A stretch of 64,000 bases of DNA from Cornus controversa (Eukaryota > Streptophyta > Magnoliopsida > Cornales > Cornaceae): contig CM048846.1 of NCBI GenBank assembly GCA_026545225.1, forward strand, positions 36,405,501-36,469,500. The letters run 5' to 3'. Of this stretch, positions 33,041 to 44,984 are shown piece by piece. Made by a program: the position numbers and the translations under genes. The stretch's first letter is position 1; each line of letters begins with the position of its first letter. Under the pieces are notes generated by a model. It did not search any database. It had not been told where the DNA came from and worked only from the letters and a program-made list of their open reading frames with translations.

Positions 33041-34675
33041 CAGGAAGGTAACCATCTTTTGTATTTTATTTTATTTTTAGTTTTTATTTTTCTTTTTGTA
33101 GTTAGATTCTTATTAAAAAAAAAAAAACATGAAAAATGAAAAAAAATATTTTATTTTTTTTTTAGGATTTTTCTCTTTCATATTTATTTTCACCCATACT
33201 ATTTTCACTTGATCTTTGGGGTATAGTGGTTTGTTTTGACAGGTTTTAACATCCAAGTTTGGGGGTGTGCTTGCATTGCCTTCATGCTAGTGATGTACTA
33301 TATTTTCTTTCCACTACTCCGGATTCCTGGTATTCTCGTTCTTACCCTTCTCTATGCTTTAATTGGGTGTACATTGAGGACAATGTACAGTTTAAGTTTG
33401 GGGGTGAGGCGATGCCTATTTGTGTGCTTTATTGCAATATGGGGGGGAAATTTGTGTGAAATTCTTTTTGTATTAGTATTTTATTTTATTTTATTTTCTT
33501 AGTTTATTGTTTTTATTTTATTTTGTTTTATTTTTAGATAGAATAATTTTACATTATTCAAAGGATTAATACCTTATGTAGGTGCATAACTTGCAATTTT
33601 TGAGTATGTTTGAAAATTTTAAAAACTGTGATTTAAATTATGTGGTTTTAATCATGGTTTGCAATAACATGTTTTGGGGTAATTAGTTTTAGTTTCCTTA
33701 CATGCACAAACACACTAGCATAATTTTGTGAGGTATAAACTTTGGTTTTGAGTTATTGAGTTACATATGCTTGATATTAATTAGTATCTCTTGAGAATGA
33801 GTACCAATGACGTGTTTTACTTGACTTCAATGAAAAAGAAAGAAAAAAAGAAAAAAAATGTGATGAATAAGCAAATCAATTTGATCCTTTTCATGAGTAA
33901 CCGGGCCTTTATGCCTCAGGAAGCACGGAGTGTTCGCATCAAAAGTGAAAGGGTGAGAAAAGATGAGCATTGGTTGTCTTGATTTGTAGCTTGACTGATT
34001 CAAGTGATTAGGTCTTCAGGGTATCTTCAAGCCTAGTGCCCTAAAGACATCTGGTTTGGGAGTCACTGACTGAAAGCTTGCTACATGGATCTTTCAGAAA
34101 GCTTAATAAATCAAGACATTGCACAACCAATAAAGCAATGGAAAAAAAAGAATGATGAAAAAAAAATTGAAAAGTCATGTATTCATGTTTGGAAGTATGA
34201 TTTCAATAAGGGGAGCTAGTGAGTTGAAGGGGTATGTGCCTTAATGTATTCAGAGTTGAGTTATGCTACATGAGAGGACTGCTAGTTCACTTTACACGAG
34301 GGAGCTAGAGTTGATTATTTTGAGATATGTTGATGTGAATTATGCATGGGGACCATTGATTTGAATTATAGAATTTGGAAGTTTGAAATTATTCTTGAAT
34401 GCAAGTTTGTAACTATATATTGTAATCTTTTTCTTGAATTAATGTTGAAACAGAATTTTGAATGTTTGTGGGTAACATTTCTAGAAACCCTCACGAGACT
34501 ATACTCGTCCACTAGGGGGAACCTAGGGGTTTAAAGGCTTGTTGCATATGCTAAATGCAATCGTTTCTCCCACGAAAGTGGAGTTGGTTAGTTTAGTTAG
34601 TGTTTAGAAGTTTCTTTGTTTTAGTTTTGTTTTATTTTATTGCTAAGGGACTAGCAATATGTAAGTTTGGGGGTG
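33041..34675 (+). other. E2 3' non-coding region with hairpin and polypurine tracts
   Basis: No gene is seen. The conserved hairpin is at 33368-33389. AAGTTTGGGGGTG tracts are at about 33255-33267, 33393-33405 and 34663-34675; the last one is the polypurine tract beside the 3' LTR. The rest is AT-rich with A-runs. Confidence 0.8.
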
Positions 34676-34864
34676 TGATAGGCGTTGAATATTACGCATT
34701 CTAGCCTCTTAACTTATGTATTTTATTCTCTTAGTGATAGATTATTTTGTGATTTTACTTTGTTTTAGTGTTTTCTGTATTTTTAGGGCCTTAATAATTA
34801 TTTCAGTTAAAACCAAGCTTTTGGGTTTTTAAAGAAGACATCCAAGATGGTGAGATGAAGCCTA
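34676..34864 (+). repeat. E2 3' LTR, left fragment
   Basis: The first 189 bp of the LTR, starting TGATAGGCG. It is cut by the E4/E5 complex. The remainder resumes at 48283, but LTR positions about 190-550 are missing, so the insertion site itself has been lost on the right. Confidence 0.9.
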
Positions 34865-36299
34865 TGATTCGTGTGTGAGTGTGACTCAAAAAGTATATCA
34901 ATTAAAAATTACCACACTTCGCAATAGAACGAATTCCTTGCAGAATAGGGCTATCGAAAAGAATGGGTATCGTACCTCAGGGACTGTGGTCTGACTGTGT
35001 TGGATATAAGGAATTAATTCTAATTAAATTTAAAAGAAATAAATTCTGATTTTTAATTCTAAATTAACTAGTGAAGCAATTGAACAAAAGCAAGAAAAAC
35101 TGAGGAGTGTAGAGAATATAAGATAAGTCTAGGGTAATTGATTTCACCACTAACTTCACAATCAATGGTCAATTGAACTAACTATGGGGCATCATATCAT
35201 GCATAAGTGGTGTCGGTGGCTACAAGCTCACCTCCATCCGTCAAGAAGATAACATATGATTAAGGCTAAGTCATGGACTATCTTCGATTGGCATGGGCCA
35301 TCTGCCTAACTACTCTACTCTAGGGTGCAGCATGGTTCATCTTCTCTAGGCATAATCCATCAAAGCTTTTAATGATATATTCAGTGAAAACCATTGTGTA
35401 ATAATCACTCTCATGATCACAGAAAACAAGAGGGACGAGTTCAATAACAACAATCAAGTATCTAAGACAAGATAAGAAATCATTGAAACTGAATTTATAA
35501 GACTTTTATTGCTCAATTCAATAATAAGAATCCTCTAAATTACACAATCTATGAATGAATACAAAAATCCCCAATAATTAGAACAATCAAACCAGTGATG
35601 TTTAGTTAGGGCTCCATCAGAACCCTGGTGGCTGAACTAGCCGTTCATGATACGCCTTGTTCTCCAATGATTCTCTATTCCAAAAGCTCTTCAAAACTGC
35701 TGCCAAGCCTCCCCAATACAGCCCTAATTTGTCACTTTAAATAGCCAAGAGAATACATCAAAGTCCTAATCCAATTAGGAATAAATTAGGTTTTCCCGCA
35801 GCACTAATCAGGTGGGTTTTTTCTGCTGACTTTGGCCCAACTTTTGACCCACTAGAAGTCCGATTTACGGAATTTTCGTGAAATACAAAAGTGTGCAGAA
35901 TCAAATTTCGTTCAACCTTACGCGAGAATTATGTCGATTTGAAGCTCGGAAATAAGACTTCTGGTCCGTTTTCTAAAACGGGATTAAGACTGCATTAAGC
36001 GCAGATTTGGGCTTCAGGCCCGAAACCTTCTTAAGCAGTTGTAATTCTCTTGGACCTCTTTCTTGGGCTGATTTGAGTTAAAATATGGAGTTCAATGGAT
36101 CCCTTTAATGTAGGCTTCATCCAACCATCTTGCATGTCATCTTTAAAAGCCCAAAATCATGGTTTTAACTGAAATAATCATTAAGGCCCTGAAAATACAG
36201 AAAACACTAAAACAAAGTAAAATCACAAAATAATCTATCACTAAGAGAATAAAATACATAAGTTAAGAGGCTAGAATGCGTAACATTCAACGCCTATCA
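34865..36299 (-). repeat. E4 3' LTR (1,435 bp)
   Basis: In reverse it runs from TGATAGGCG (at 36299) to CACGAATCA (at 34865). It is a diverged subfamily of the E1/E2 LTR. It lies in the E2 LTR after AAGCCTA. Confidence 0.93.
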
Positions 36300-38858
36300 C
36301 ACCCCCAAACTTACATATTGCTAGTCCCTTAGCAATAGAATAAAACAAAACTAAAAGAACAGAAACTAACAAATACTAACTAAACTACCCAACTCCACTT
36401 TCGTGGGAGAAACGATTGCATTTAGCATATGCAACAAGCCTTTAAACCCCTAGGTTCCCCCTAGTGGACGAGTATAGTCTCGTGAGGGTTTCCAGAAATG
36501 TTACCCACAAACATTCAAAATTCTGTTTCAACATTAATTCAAGAAGAAGATTACAATATATAGTTACAAATTTGCATTCAAGAATAATTTCAAACTTTCA
36601 AATTCTATAATTCAAATCAATGGTCCCCATGCATAATTCACATCAACATATCTCACAATAATCAACTCTAGCTCCCTCGTGTAAAGTGAACTAGCAATCA
36701 TCTCATGTAGCATAACCAAGCTCTGAATATATTAAGGCACATACCCCTTCAACTCACTAGTTCCCCTTATTGAACTTATACTTCCAAACATGCATACATG
36801 ACTTTTTCATTTTTTTTTTCTTATCCTTCTTTTTTTTTCATTGCTTTATTGGTTGTGCAATGTCTTGATCTATTGAGCTTTCTGAAAGATCCATGTAGCA
36901 AGCTTTCAGTCAGTGACTCCCAAACCAGATGGCTTTAGGGCACTAGGCTTTAAGATACCCCGAAGACCTAATTACTCGAATCAGTCAGGCTACAAATCAA
37001 GACAACCAATGCTCATCTTTTCTCACCTTCTCACTTTTGACGCGAACACTCCGTGCTTCCTGAGGCATAGAGGCCCGGTTACTCATGAAAAGGATCAAAT
37101 TGATTGCTTATTCATCATTTTTTTTCTTTCTCTTTTTTCATTGAAGTCAAGTAAAACACATCATCGGTACTCATTCTCAAGAGATACTAATTAATATCAA
37201 GCATATGTAACTCAATAACTCAAAACATAGGTTTATACCTCACAAAATTATGCTAGTGTGTTTGTGCATGTAAGGAAACTAGAATTAATCATCCCAAAAC
37301 ATGTTATTGCAAACCATGATTAAAACCACTTAATCTAAATCACAGTTTTCAAAATTTTAAACATACTCAAAAATTGCAAGTTATGCACCTACATAAGGTA
37401 TTAATCCTTTCAATCATGTCAAAACATTCTATCTAAAAATAAAACAAAATAAAATAAAAAATAAACTAAGAAAATAAAATAAAATAAAATCCTAATACAA
37501 AAATAATTTCACACAAATTTCCCCCCATATTGCAATAAAGCACACAAATAGGCATCGCCTCACCCCCAAACTTAAACTGTACATTGTCCTCAATGTACTA
37601 CCAATCAAAGCATAGAGAAGAGTAAGAACGATGTTACCATGACCATGGAGTAGTGGCAAGAAAATATAGCAAACCAATAGCATGAAGGCAATGCAAGCAC
37701 ACCCCCAAACTTGGATGTTACAACCTGTCAAAACAAACCACTATACCCCAAAGATTAAGTGAATAGTATGGGTGAAAGTAAATATGAAATAAATTTGTTT
37801 TTTTTTTTTTTTTTTTTTAAACTGAAAAAAAAAATACAAAATGAAAAAGAAAATAAAGAAAAGAAAATTATATAAAAAAAATAAAATAAAAATACAAAAG
37901 ATAGTTACCTCCGAAAAAATCAAGGAGAAGGTGGTGCCGAAGCATCTAAGTCATGGCCGGAATGGTGCATCAAAATCAACCAACTAGCCCACATTTAATG
38001 TGCAATGTCCTCCCTCAAACTTGTAGCACAAAACCTCTCAAAGAAATCTAACCAATTTTTCAAACAAAGTCTACTTCCTTGTGAAGAAGAAGCTTGAGAA
38101 AATTGATCATTTAATGAGGATGGAGAAAAATAGATTGGAATAGATGATGATGGTGATGAATGATGATGATCAAGTAGTGTTATGAAAGATTTTTAGAGTG
38201 TATTTTGATGTTGGAGAGGCACAAAGAGTCATCAAAACATGTAAATTCGAGTGGGGGCAGCTAGAAGGCTTTGAAATTGAAGCAAAACGGATCAGCTTGG
38301 GCATTCATGGACTGGGCGATCGATCCCCCTAGGCATGGGCGATCGATCGCCCATGCTGCTGTATGGTGCACTTCAAAAATTCAAGGGGCGATCGATCCCC
38401 CTTGGGCTGGGCGATCGATCGCCCAGCTGGTTGGTCTCCTAGCTTGGGGAAAAATGGGGGCGATCGATCCCCCCTTGCTTGGGCGATCGATCCCCCCGGC
38501 TGATGCCTGTTTTGCCCTCCATCGCCCAAGGTCGACCGGGACGTGTATTTTTGGAGTCTCCATCGCCCAAGGTCGACCGAGAGCTCATTTTTTCACCCGT
38601 CTTGAGTCTAAATACCTCGGTACACCTCTTGGCATCCTCCGGAAGCAACTTATACATCAAAAACTCAAATAAAAACCATTAAAACGCAACTAGAATTGAA
38701 AGAAACTAAAGAAAAACATAAACTAAAAATAAAAATAAAATAAAATAAAAATAAAATAAAAAAAATAAAAGAAAACTAAAGAAATTAAAGGATAGAAATA
38801 CATACAAATCCTACAATTTAACGTCCGTAGGCGACGATCATCAACTTGAATTGAAAGT
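36300..38858 (-). other. E4 3' non-coding region, unit 1
   Basis: No gene is supported in 2.5 kb. Read on the minus strand from the Gag stop: AT-rich DNA, the GGTCGACC-type direct repeat, six CGATCGAT motifs (38314-38497), sequence that replaces the 407-codon ORF of E1/E2, the TACATTG/CAATGTA hairpin with its tract (about 37562-37588), and a polypurine tract AAGTTTGGGGGTG ending at the LTR (36300-36312). Two of the motifs extend to perfect palindromes of 24 bp (38333-38356) and 22 bp (38406-38427). A T-run lies at about 37798-37818. Confidence 0.78.
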
Positions 38859-40697
38859 TCATCCAATGCCACATCTCTTGAGGAGATTTAATTTCGTTCC
38901 TCCTATATGATCCTCACCTCCTTGTGTCGAACTCAAAGTAACCGGAATGGTTTCATTGGTTCCGAAAAACACATCTCTTTTCCTTGACGGAACAAATTTC
39001 AATTTTACCCATGGAGAAGACTCTAATGATGGCACTTGAGGAGTGCTCGAAAGAATAGGCAATGGCTCAATCGGAATCCTCCAAGGTGGAGTATTTTTCA
39101 TGGCCACTACATCAAGTAAATCATTCACCCCCTCAATGGACTTCTCAACATCATGTGATAGAGCAACCGGATCACCTTCTTCAATATAATCATCAAAGCC
39201 ATCCATGAAGAAGCAATCACTCTCATCTTGAGGATGTTGAATGGCATTAAAAGTATTCAATTTCATCTTAGGCTCATGAGAAATTTCAACATTTGGACTC
39301 TTTGTCACCTCTTCTTCATCAAGCTTCTTCTCCCCCACCTTGTTGTCACTTATTTCTCCACTTCTAAGAGTGGTGATGGCTTGAAATTTTTCATGGTGTG
39401 GGTTTCTCAAAGAAGAAATATTGTTGAGGACATGAACCCCTCTTGGGTTGGCAATTGGTTGGTTTGGCAGTTTCCCCTCTTCTCTTTTACTCACGGCATT
39501 GACAAGTTGTCCAAACTGAGATTCTAGTTTGGCAATCGACTGAGAGTGAGAGTGAACCAGTTGAACAGTGGATTGAAGTGTTGCTGCAGTAGCTTCCACC
39601 ATCTCAACAATAAAGTCAAGCTTCTCAAGTTTTTCTAGGACAATTGCCATCGTGTCCTCAATGGCTGAATACCTCTGTGCCATAGGAACTTGTTCTTGAT
39701 ATAATTGTGAAGGCACATAGTTCTGAGGTTGAAAAGTGGGCTGAATTGCTACCCCTTGCTCTTGTGGAAGATTGAAAAATTGCCCAAGTGAAGGGCAATT
39801 ATTCACATGGTGCATAGGACTCGAGCAAAAATCACATGGCTCAAACATAGAAGGATATGAAGATTGATTAGGAACTTGACCAGCCGCCATAAGTTGCACC
39901 ACTCTCTGTACCACAGCATCCACAATGGTAGACATAACAACTGTAGAACCAATCTCAAAAATATCATCAGTCTTCTTTGTATTGGATGGTCTACTCGAAC
40001 GAGATGAAGACACATGTTGTAAAGAATTGTCACTGAGATTCTCGAACAAAGTCCATGCTTCATCTACACTTTTTAACATAAAAGTACCCCCACATGATGC
40101 ATCTACCATCAGTCTGTTACCTTCAGTTAGCCCTTCATAGAAACATTGCACTAACTGCCACTTTGGAACTTGGTGATGAGGACACTTCCTAAGAAGGTCC
40201 TTGAATCTCTCCCATGTCTCAAAAAATTGTTCCCCCTCAAATTGAGAGAAACCAGTGATAGCTCGTCTGAATTGATTGGTCCTCCCTATCGGAAAATATT
40301 TCTTCAAGAACTCACTTTGCATTTGAGTCCATGTAGTGATAGAGCTCACAGGTAGAGATCTGAACCAATACTTGGCCTTTTCCTTCAAAGAGAATGGAAA
40401 GAGTCGCATCCGAAAAGCATCTTCTGAGAAGTTATGAATTTTTGTTAATGAGCAAACTTCTAAAAATTCTTCCAAGTGCTTGTACGGATCCTCATGAGTC
40501 AACCCAAAATAAGATGGCAACATATGAATGATACTGGGCTTGATCTCATAGTTCTGTGCAGTGACATCAGGCAATTGAAAATCAGCTGGCGAATTGTATG
40601 TCTCTGGGACATAGTAGTCTCTGATCAATCTCGATTTTTCCACAACAGCATTAGGCACAATATTGTTGTCCTCATTATTACCACACACACCATCCAT
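38859..40697 (-). CDS. gag: E4 Gag-only polyprotein, 612 codons, unit 1
   Basis: An uninterrupted minus-strand frame. Residues about 20-210 form the retrotransposon Gag domain, closely matching E1 and E2 (RDYYVPETY, FSEDAFRMRLFPFSLKEKAKYWF). A CX2CX4HX4C zinc knuckle spans residues 288-301. A Gln/Ser-rich linker with HSHSQSIAKLESQFGQL follows. At about residue 480 the sequence passes from EISHEPK directly to MKLNTFNAIQHP, skipping the protease; the end covers only the linker before RT and a short novel tail. The protein could assemble particles and bind RNA but could not process itself, copy RNA or integrate. It starts at the first Met after the leader. Confidence 0.85.
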   Translation of the reverse strand: MDGVCGNNEDNNIVPNAVVEKSRLIRDYYVPETYNSPADFQLPDVTAQNYEIKPSIIHMLPSYFGLTHEDPYKHLEEFLEVCSLTKIHNFSEDAFRMRLFPFSLKEKAKYWFRSLPVSSITTWTQMQSEFLKKYFPIGRTNQFRRAITGFSQFEGEQFFETWERFKDLLRKCPHHQVPKWQLVQCFYEGLTEGNRLMVDASCGGTFMLKSVDEAWTLFENLSDNSLQHVSSSRSSRPSNTKKTDDIFEIGSTVVMSTIVDAVVQRVVQLMAAGQVPNQSSYPSMFEPCDFCSSPMHHVNNCPSLGQFFNLPQEQGVAIQPTFQPQNYVPSQLYQEQVPMAQRYSAIEDTMAIVLEKLEKLDFIVEMVEATAATLQSTVQLVHSHSQSIAKLESQFGQLVNAVSKREEGKLPNQPIANPRGVHVLNNISSLRNPHHEKFQAITTLRSGEISDNKVGEKKLDEEEVTKSPNVEISHEPKMKLNTFNAIQHPQDESDCFFMDGFDDYIEEGDPVALSHDVEKSIEGVNDLLDVVAMKNTPPWRIPIEPLPILSSTPQVPSLESSPWVKLKFVPSRKRDVFFGTNETIPVTLSSTQGGEDHIGGTKLNLLKRCGIG

Positions 40698-40991
40698 GAT
40701 GTAAATAATCTCTTCTCTCGCTCAACGGAATGGTGATTGAAGTACCGGAAAAAAAAAAAAAAAAACAAAAATAAATTAGATTAGTAGCAAAAATAAAAAT
40801 TCTAAACTAAAAAAAAAACAAATAAAACAAAACAAATTAGTACTACAAAAGAAAAAAAAAATAATCAAATAAAAAAATAATAATAACAAAAAAAAAAAAA
40901 AAAAAAAAATTCCTAAACTAAAAATCCAATTAGAACTAATTCTAAAATCCAAACAATCAAATAAACAGTCCCCGGCAACGGCGCCAAAAAT
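40698..40991 (-). other. E4 leader and Asp-tRNA primer site, unit 1
   Basis: The primer site at 40970-40986 is a perfect 17-nt complement to the plant tRNA-Asp 3' end, five bases from the LTR at 40992. The leader is very A-rich on the plus strand (T-rich in the element) and has no gene. Confidence 0.88.
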
Positions 40992-42426
40992 TGATTCGTG
41001 TGTGAGTGTGACTCAAAAAGTATATCAATTAAAAATTACCACACTTCGCAATAGAACGAATTCCTTGCAGAATAGGGCTATCGAAAAGAATGGGTATCGT
41101 ACCTCAGGGACTGTGGTCTGACTGTGTTGGATATAAGGAATTAATTCTAATTAAATTTAAAAGAAATAAATTCTGATTTTTAATTCTAAATTAACTAGTG
41201 AAGCAATTGAACAAAAGCAAGAAAAACTGAGGAGTGTAGAGAATATAAGATAAGTCTAGGGTAATTGATTTCACCACTAACTTCACAATCAATGGTCAAT
41301 TGAACTAACTATGGGGCATCATATCATGCATAAGTGGTGTCGGTGGCTACAAGCTCACCTCCATCCGTCAAGAAGATAACATATGATTAAGGCTAAGTCA
41401 TGGACTATCTTCGATTGGCATGGGCCATCTGCCTAACTACTCTACTCTAGGGTGCAGCATGGTTCATCTTCTCTAGGCATAATCCATCAAAGCTTTTAAT
41501 GATATATTCAGTGAAAACCATTGTGTAATAATCACTCTCATGATCACAGAAAACAAGAGGGACGAGTTCAATAACAACAATCAAGTATCTAAGACAAGAT
41601 AAGAAATCATTGAAACTGAATTTATAAGACTTTTATTGCTCAATTCAATAATAAGAATCCTCTAAATTACACAATCTATGAATGAATACAAAAATCCCCA
41701 ATAATTAGAACAATCAAACCAGTGATGTTTAGTTAGGGCTCCATCAGAACCCTGGTGGCTGAACTAGCCGTTCATGATACGCCTTGTTCTCCAATGATTC
41801 TCTATTCCAAAAGCTCTTCAAAACTGCTGCCAAGCCTCCCCAATACAGCCCTAATTTGTCACTTTAAATAGCCAAGAGAATACATCAAAGTCCTAATCCA
41901 ATTAGGAATAAATTAGGTTTTCCCGCAGCACTAATCAGGTGGGTTTTTTCTGCTGACTTTGGCCCAACTTTTGACCCACTAGAAGTCCGATTTACGGAAT
42001 TTTCGTGAAATACAAAAGTGTGCAGAATCAAATTTCGTTCAACCTTACGCGAGAATTATGTCGATTTGAAGCTCGGAAATAAGACTTCTGGTCCGTTTTC
42101 TAAAACGGGATTAAGACTGCATTAAGCGCAGATTTGGGCTTCAGGCCCGAAACCTTCTTAAGCAGTTGTAATTCTCTTGGACCTCTTTCTTGGGCTGATT
42201 TGAGTTAAAATATGGAGTTCAATGGATCCCTTTAATGTAGGCTTCATCCAACCATCTTGCATGTCATCTTTAAAAGCCCAAAATCATGGTTTTAACTGAA
42301 ATAATCATTAAGGCCCTGAAAATACAGAAAACACTAAAACAAAGTAAAATCACAAAATAATCTATCACTAAGAGAATAAAATACATAAGTTAAGAGGCTA
42401 GAATGCGTAACATTCAACGCCTATCA
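40992..42426 (-). repeat. Shared middle LTR of the E4/E5 array
   Basis: Full length (1,435 bp). It serves as 5' LTR for unit 1 and 3' LTR for unit 2; no flanking host or target sequence separates it from either internal region. This is the hallmark of LTR-LTR recombination. Confidence 0.93.
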
Positions 42427-44984
42427 CACCCCCAAACTTACATATTGCTAGTCCCTTAGCAATAGAATAAAACAAAACTAAAAGAACAGAAACTAACAAA
42501 TACTAACTAAACTACCCAACTCCACTTTCGTGGGAGAAACGATTGCATTTAGCATATGCAACAAGCCTTTAAACCCCTAGGTTCCCCCTAGTGGACGAGT
42601 ATAGTCTCGTGAGGGTTTCCAGAAATGTTACCCACAAACATTCAAAATTCTGTTTCAACATTAATTCAAGAAGAAGATTACAATATATAGTTACAAATTT
42701 GCATTCAAGAATAATTTCAAACTTTCAAATTCTATAATTCAAATCAATGGTCCCCATGCATAATTCACATCAACATATCTCACAATAATCAACTCTAGCT
42801 CCCTCGTGTAAAGTGAACTAGCAATCATCTCATGTAGCATAACCAAGCTCTGAATATATTAAGGCACATACCCCTTCAACTCACTAGTTCCCCTTATTGA
42901 ACTTATACTTCCAAACATGCATACATGACTTTTTCATTTTTTTTTTCTTATCCTTCTTTTTTTTTCATTGCTTTATTGGTTGTGCAATGTCTTGATCTAT
43001 TGAGCTTTCTGAAAGATCCATGTAGCAAGCTTTCAGTCAGTGACTCCCAAACCAGATGGCTTTAGGGCACTAGGCTTTAAGATACCCCGAAGACCTAATT
43101 ACTCGAATCAGTCAGGCTACAAATCAAGACAACCAATGCTCATCTTTTCTCACCTTCTCACTTTTGACGCGAACACTCCGTGCTTCCTGAGGCATAGAGG
43201 CCCGGTTACTCATGAAAAGGATCAAATTGATTGCTTATTCATCATTTTTTTTCTTTCTCTTTTTTCATTGAAGTCAAGTAAAACACATCATCGGTACTCA
43301 TTCTCAAGAGATACTAATTAATATCAAGCATATGTAACTCAATAACTCAAAACATAGGTTTATACCTCACAAAATTATGCTAGTGTGTTTGTGCATGTAA
43401 GGAAACTAGAATTAATCATCCCAAAACATGTTATTGCAAACCATGATTAAAACCACTTAATCTAAATCACAGTTTTCAAAATTTTAAACATACTCAAAAA
43501 TTGCAAGTTATGCACCTACATAAGGTATTAATCCTTTCAATCATGTCAAAACATTCTATCTAAAAATAAAACAAAATAAAATAAAAAATAAACTAAGAAA
43601 ATAAAATAAAATAAAATCCTAATACAAAAATAATTTCACACAAATTTCCCCCCATATTGCAATAAAGCACACAAATAGGCATCGCCTCACCCCCAAACTT
43701 AAACTGTACATTGTCCTCAATGTACTACCAATCAAAGCATAGAGAAGAGTAAGAACGATGTTACCATGACCATGGAGTAGTGGCAAGAAAATATAGCAAA
43801 CCAATAGCATGAAGGCAATGCAAGCACACCCCCAAACTTGGATGTTACAACCTGTCAAAACAAACCACTATACCCCAAAGATCAAGTGAATAGTATGGGT
43901 GAAAGTAAATATGAAATAAATTTGTTTTTTTTTTTTTTTTTTTTAAACTGAAAAAAAAAATACAAAATGAAAAAGAAAATAAAGAAAAGAAAATTATATA
44001 AAAAAAATAAAATAAAAATACAAAAGATAGTTACCTCCGAAAAAATCAAGGAGAAGGTGGTGCCGAAGCATCTAAGTCATGGCCGGAATGGTGCATCAAA
44101 ATCAACCAACTAGCCCACATTTAATGTGCAATGTCCTCCCTCAAACTTGTAGCACAAAACCTCTCAAAGAAATCTAACCAATTTTTCAAACAAAGTCTAC
44201 TTCCTTGTGAAGAAGAAGCTTGAGAAAATTGATCATTTAATGAGGATGGAGAAAAATAGATTGGAATAGATGATGATGGTGATGAATGATGATGATCAAG
44301 TAGTGTTATGAAAGATTTTTAGAGTGTATTTTGATGTTGGAGAGGCACAAAGAGTCATCAAAACATGTAAATTCGAGTGGGGGCAGCTAGAAGGCTTTGA
44401 AATTGAAGCAAAACGGATCAGCTTGGGCATTCATGGACTGGGCGATCGATCCCCCTAGGCATGGGCGATCGATCGCCCATGCTGCTGTATGGTGCACTTC
44501 AAAAATTCAAGGGGCGATCGATCCCCCTTGGGCTGGGCGATCGATCGCCCAGCTGGTTGGTCTCCTAGCTTGGGGAAAAATGGGGGCGATCGATCCCCCC
44601 TTGCTTGGGCGATCGATCCCCCCGGCTGATGCCTGTTTTGCCCTCCATCGCCCAAGGTCGACCGGGACGTGTATTTTTGGAGTCTCCATCGCCCAAGGTC
44701 GACCGAGAGCTCATTTTTTCACCCGTCTTGAGTCTAAATACCTCGGTACACCTCTTGGCATCCTCCGGAAGCAACTTATACATCAAAAACTCAAATAAAA
44801 ACCATTAAAACGCAACTAGAATTGAAAGAAACTAAAGAAAAACATAAACTAAAAATAAAAATAAAATAAAATAAAAATAAAATAAAAAAAATAAAAGAAA
44901 ACTAAAGAAATTAAAGGATAGAAATACATACAAATCCTACAATTTAACGTCCGTAGGCGACGATCATCAACTTGAATTGAAAGT
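42427..44984 (-). other. E5 3' non-coding region, unit 2
   Basis: Near-identical copy of 36300-38858. CGATCGAT motifs lie at 44440-44623. No gene is seen. Confidence 0.78.
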
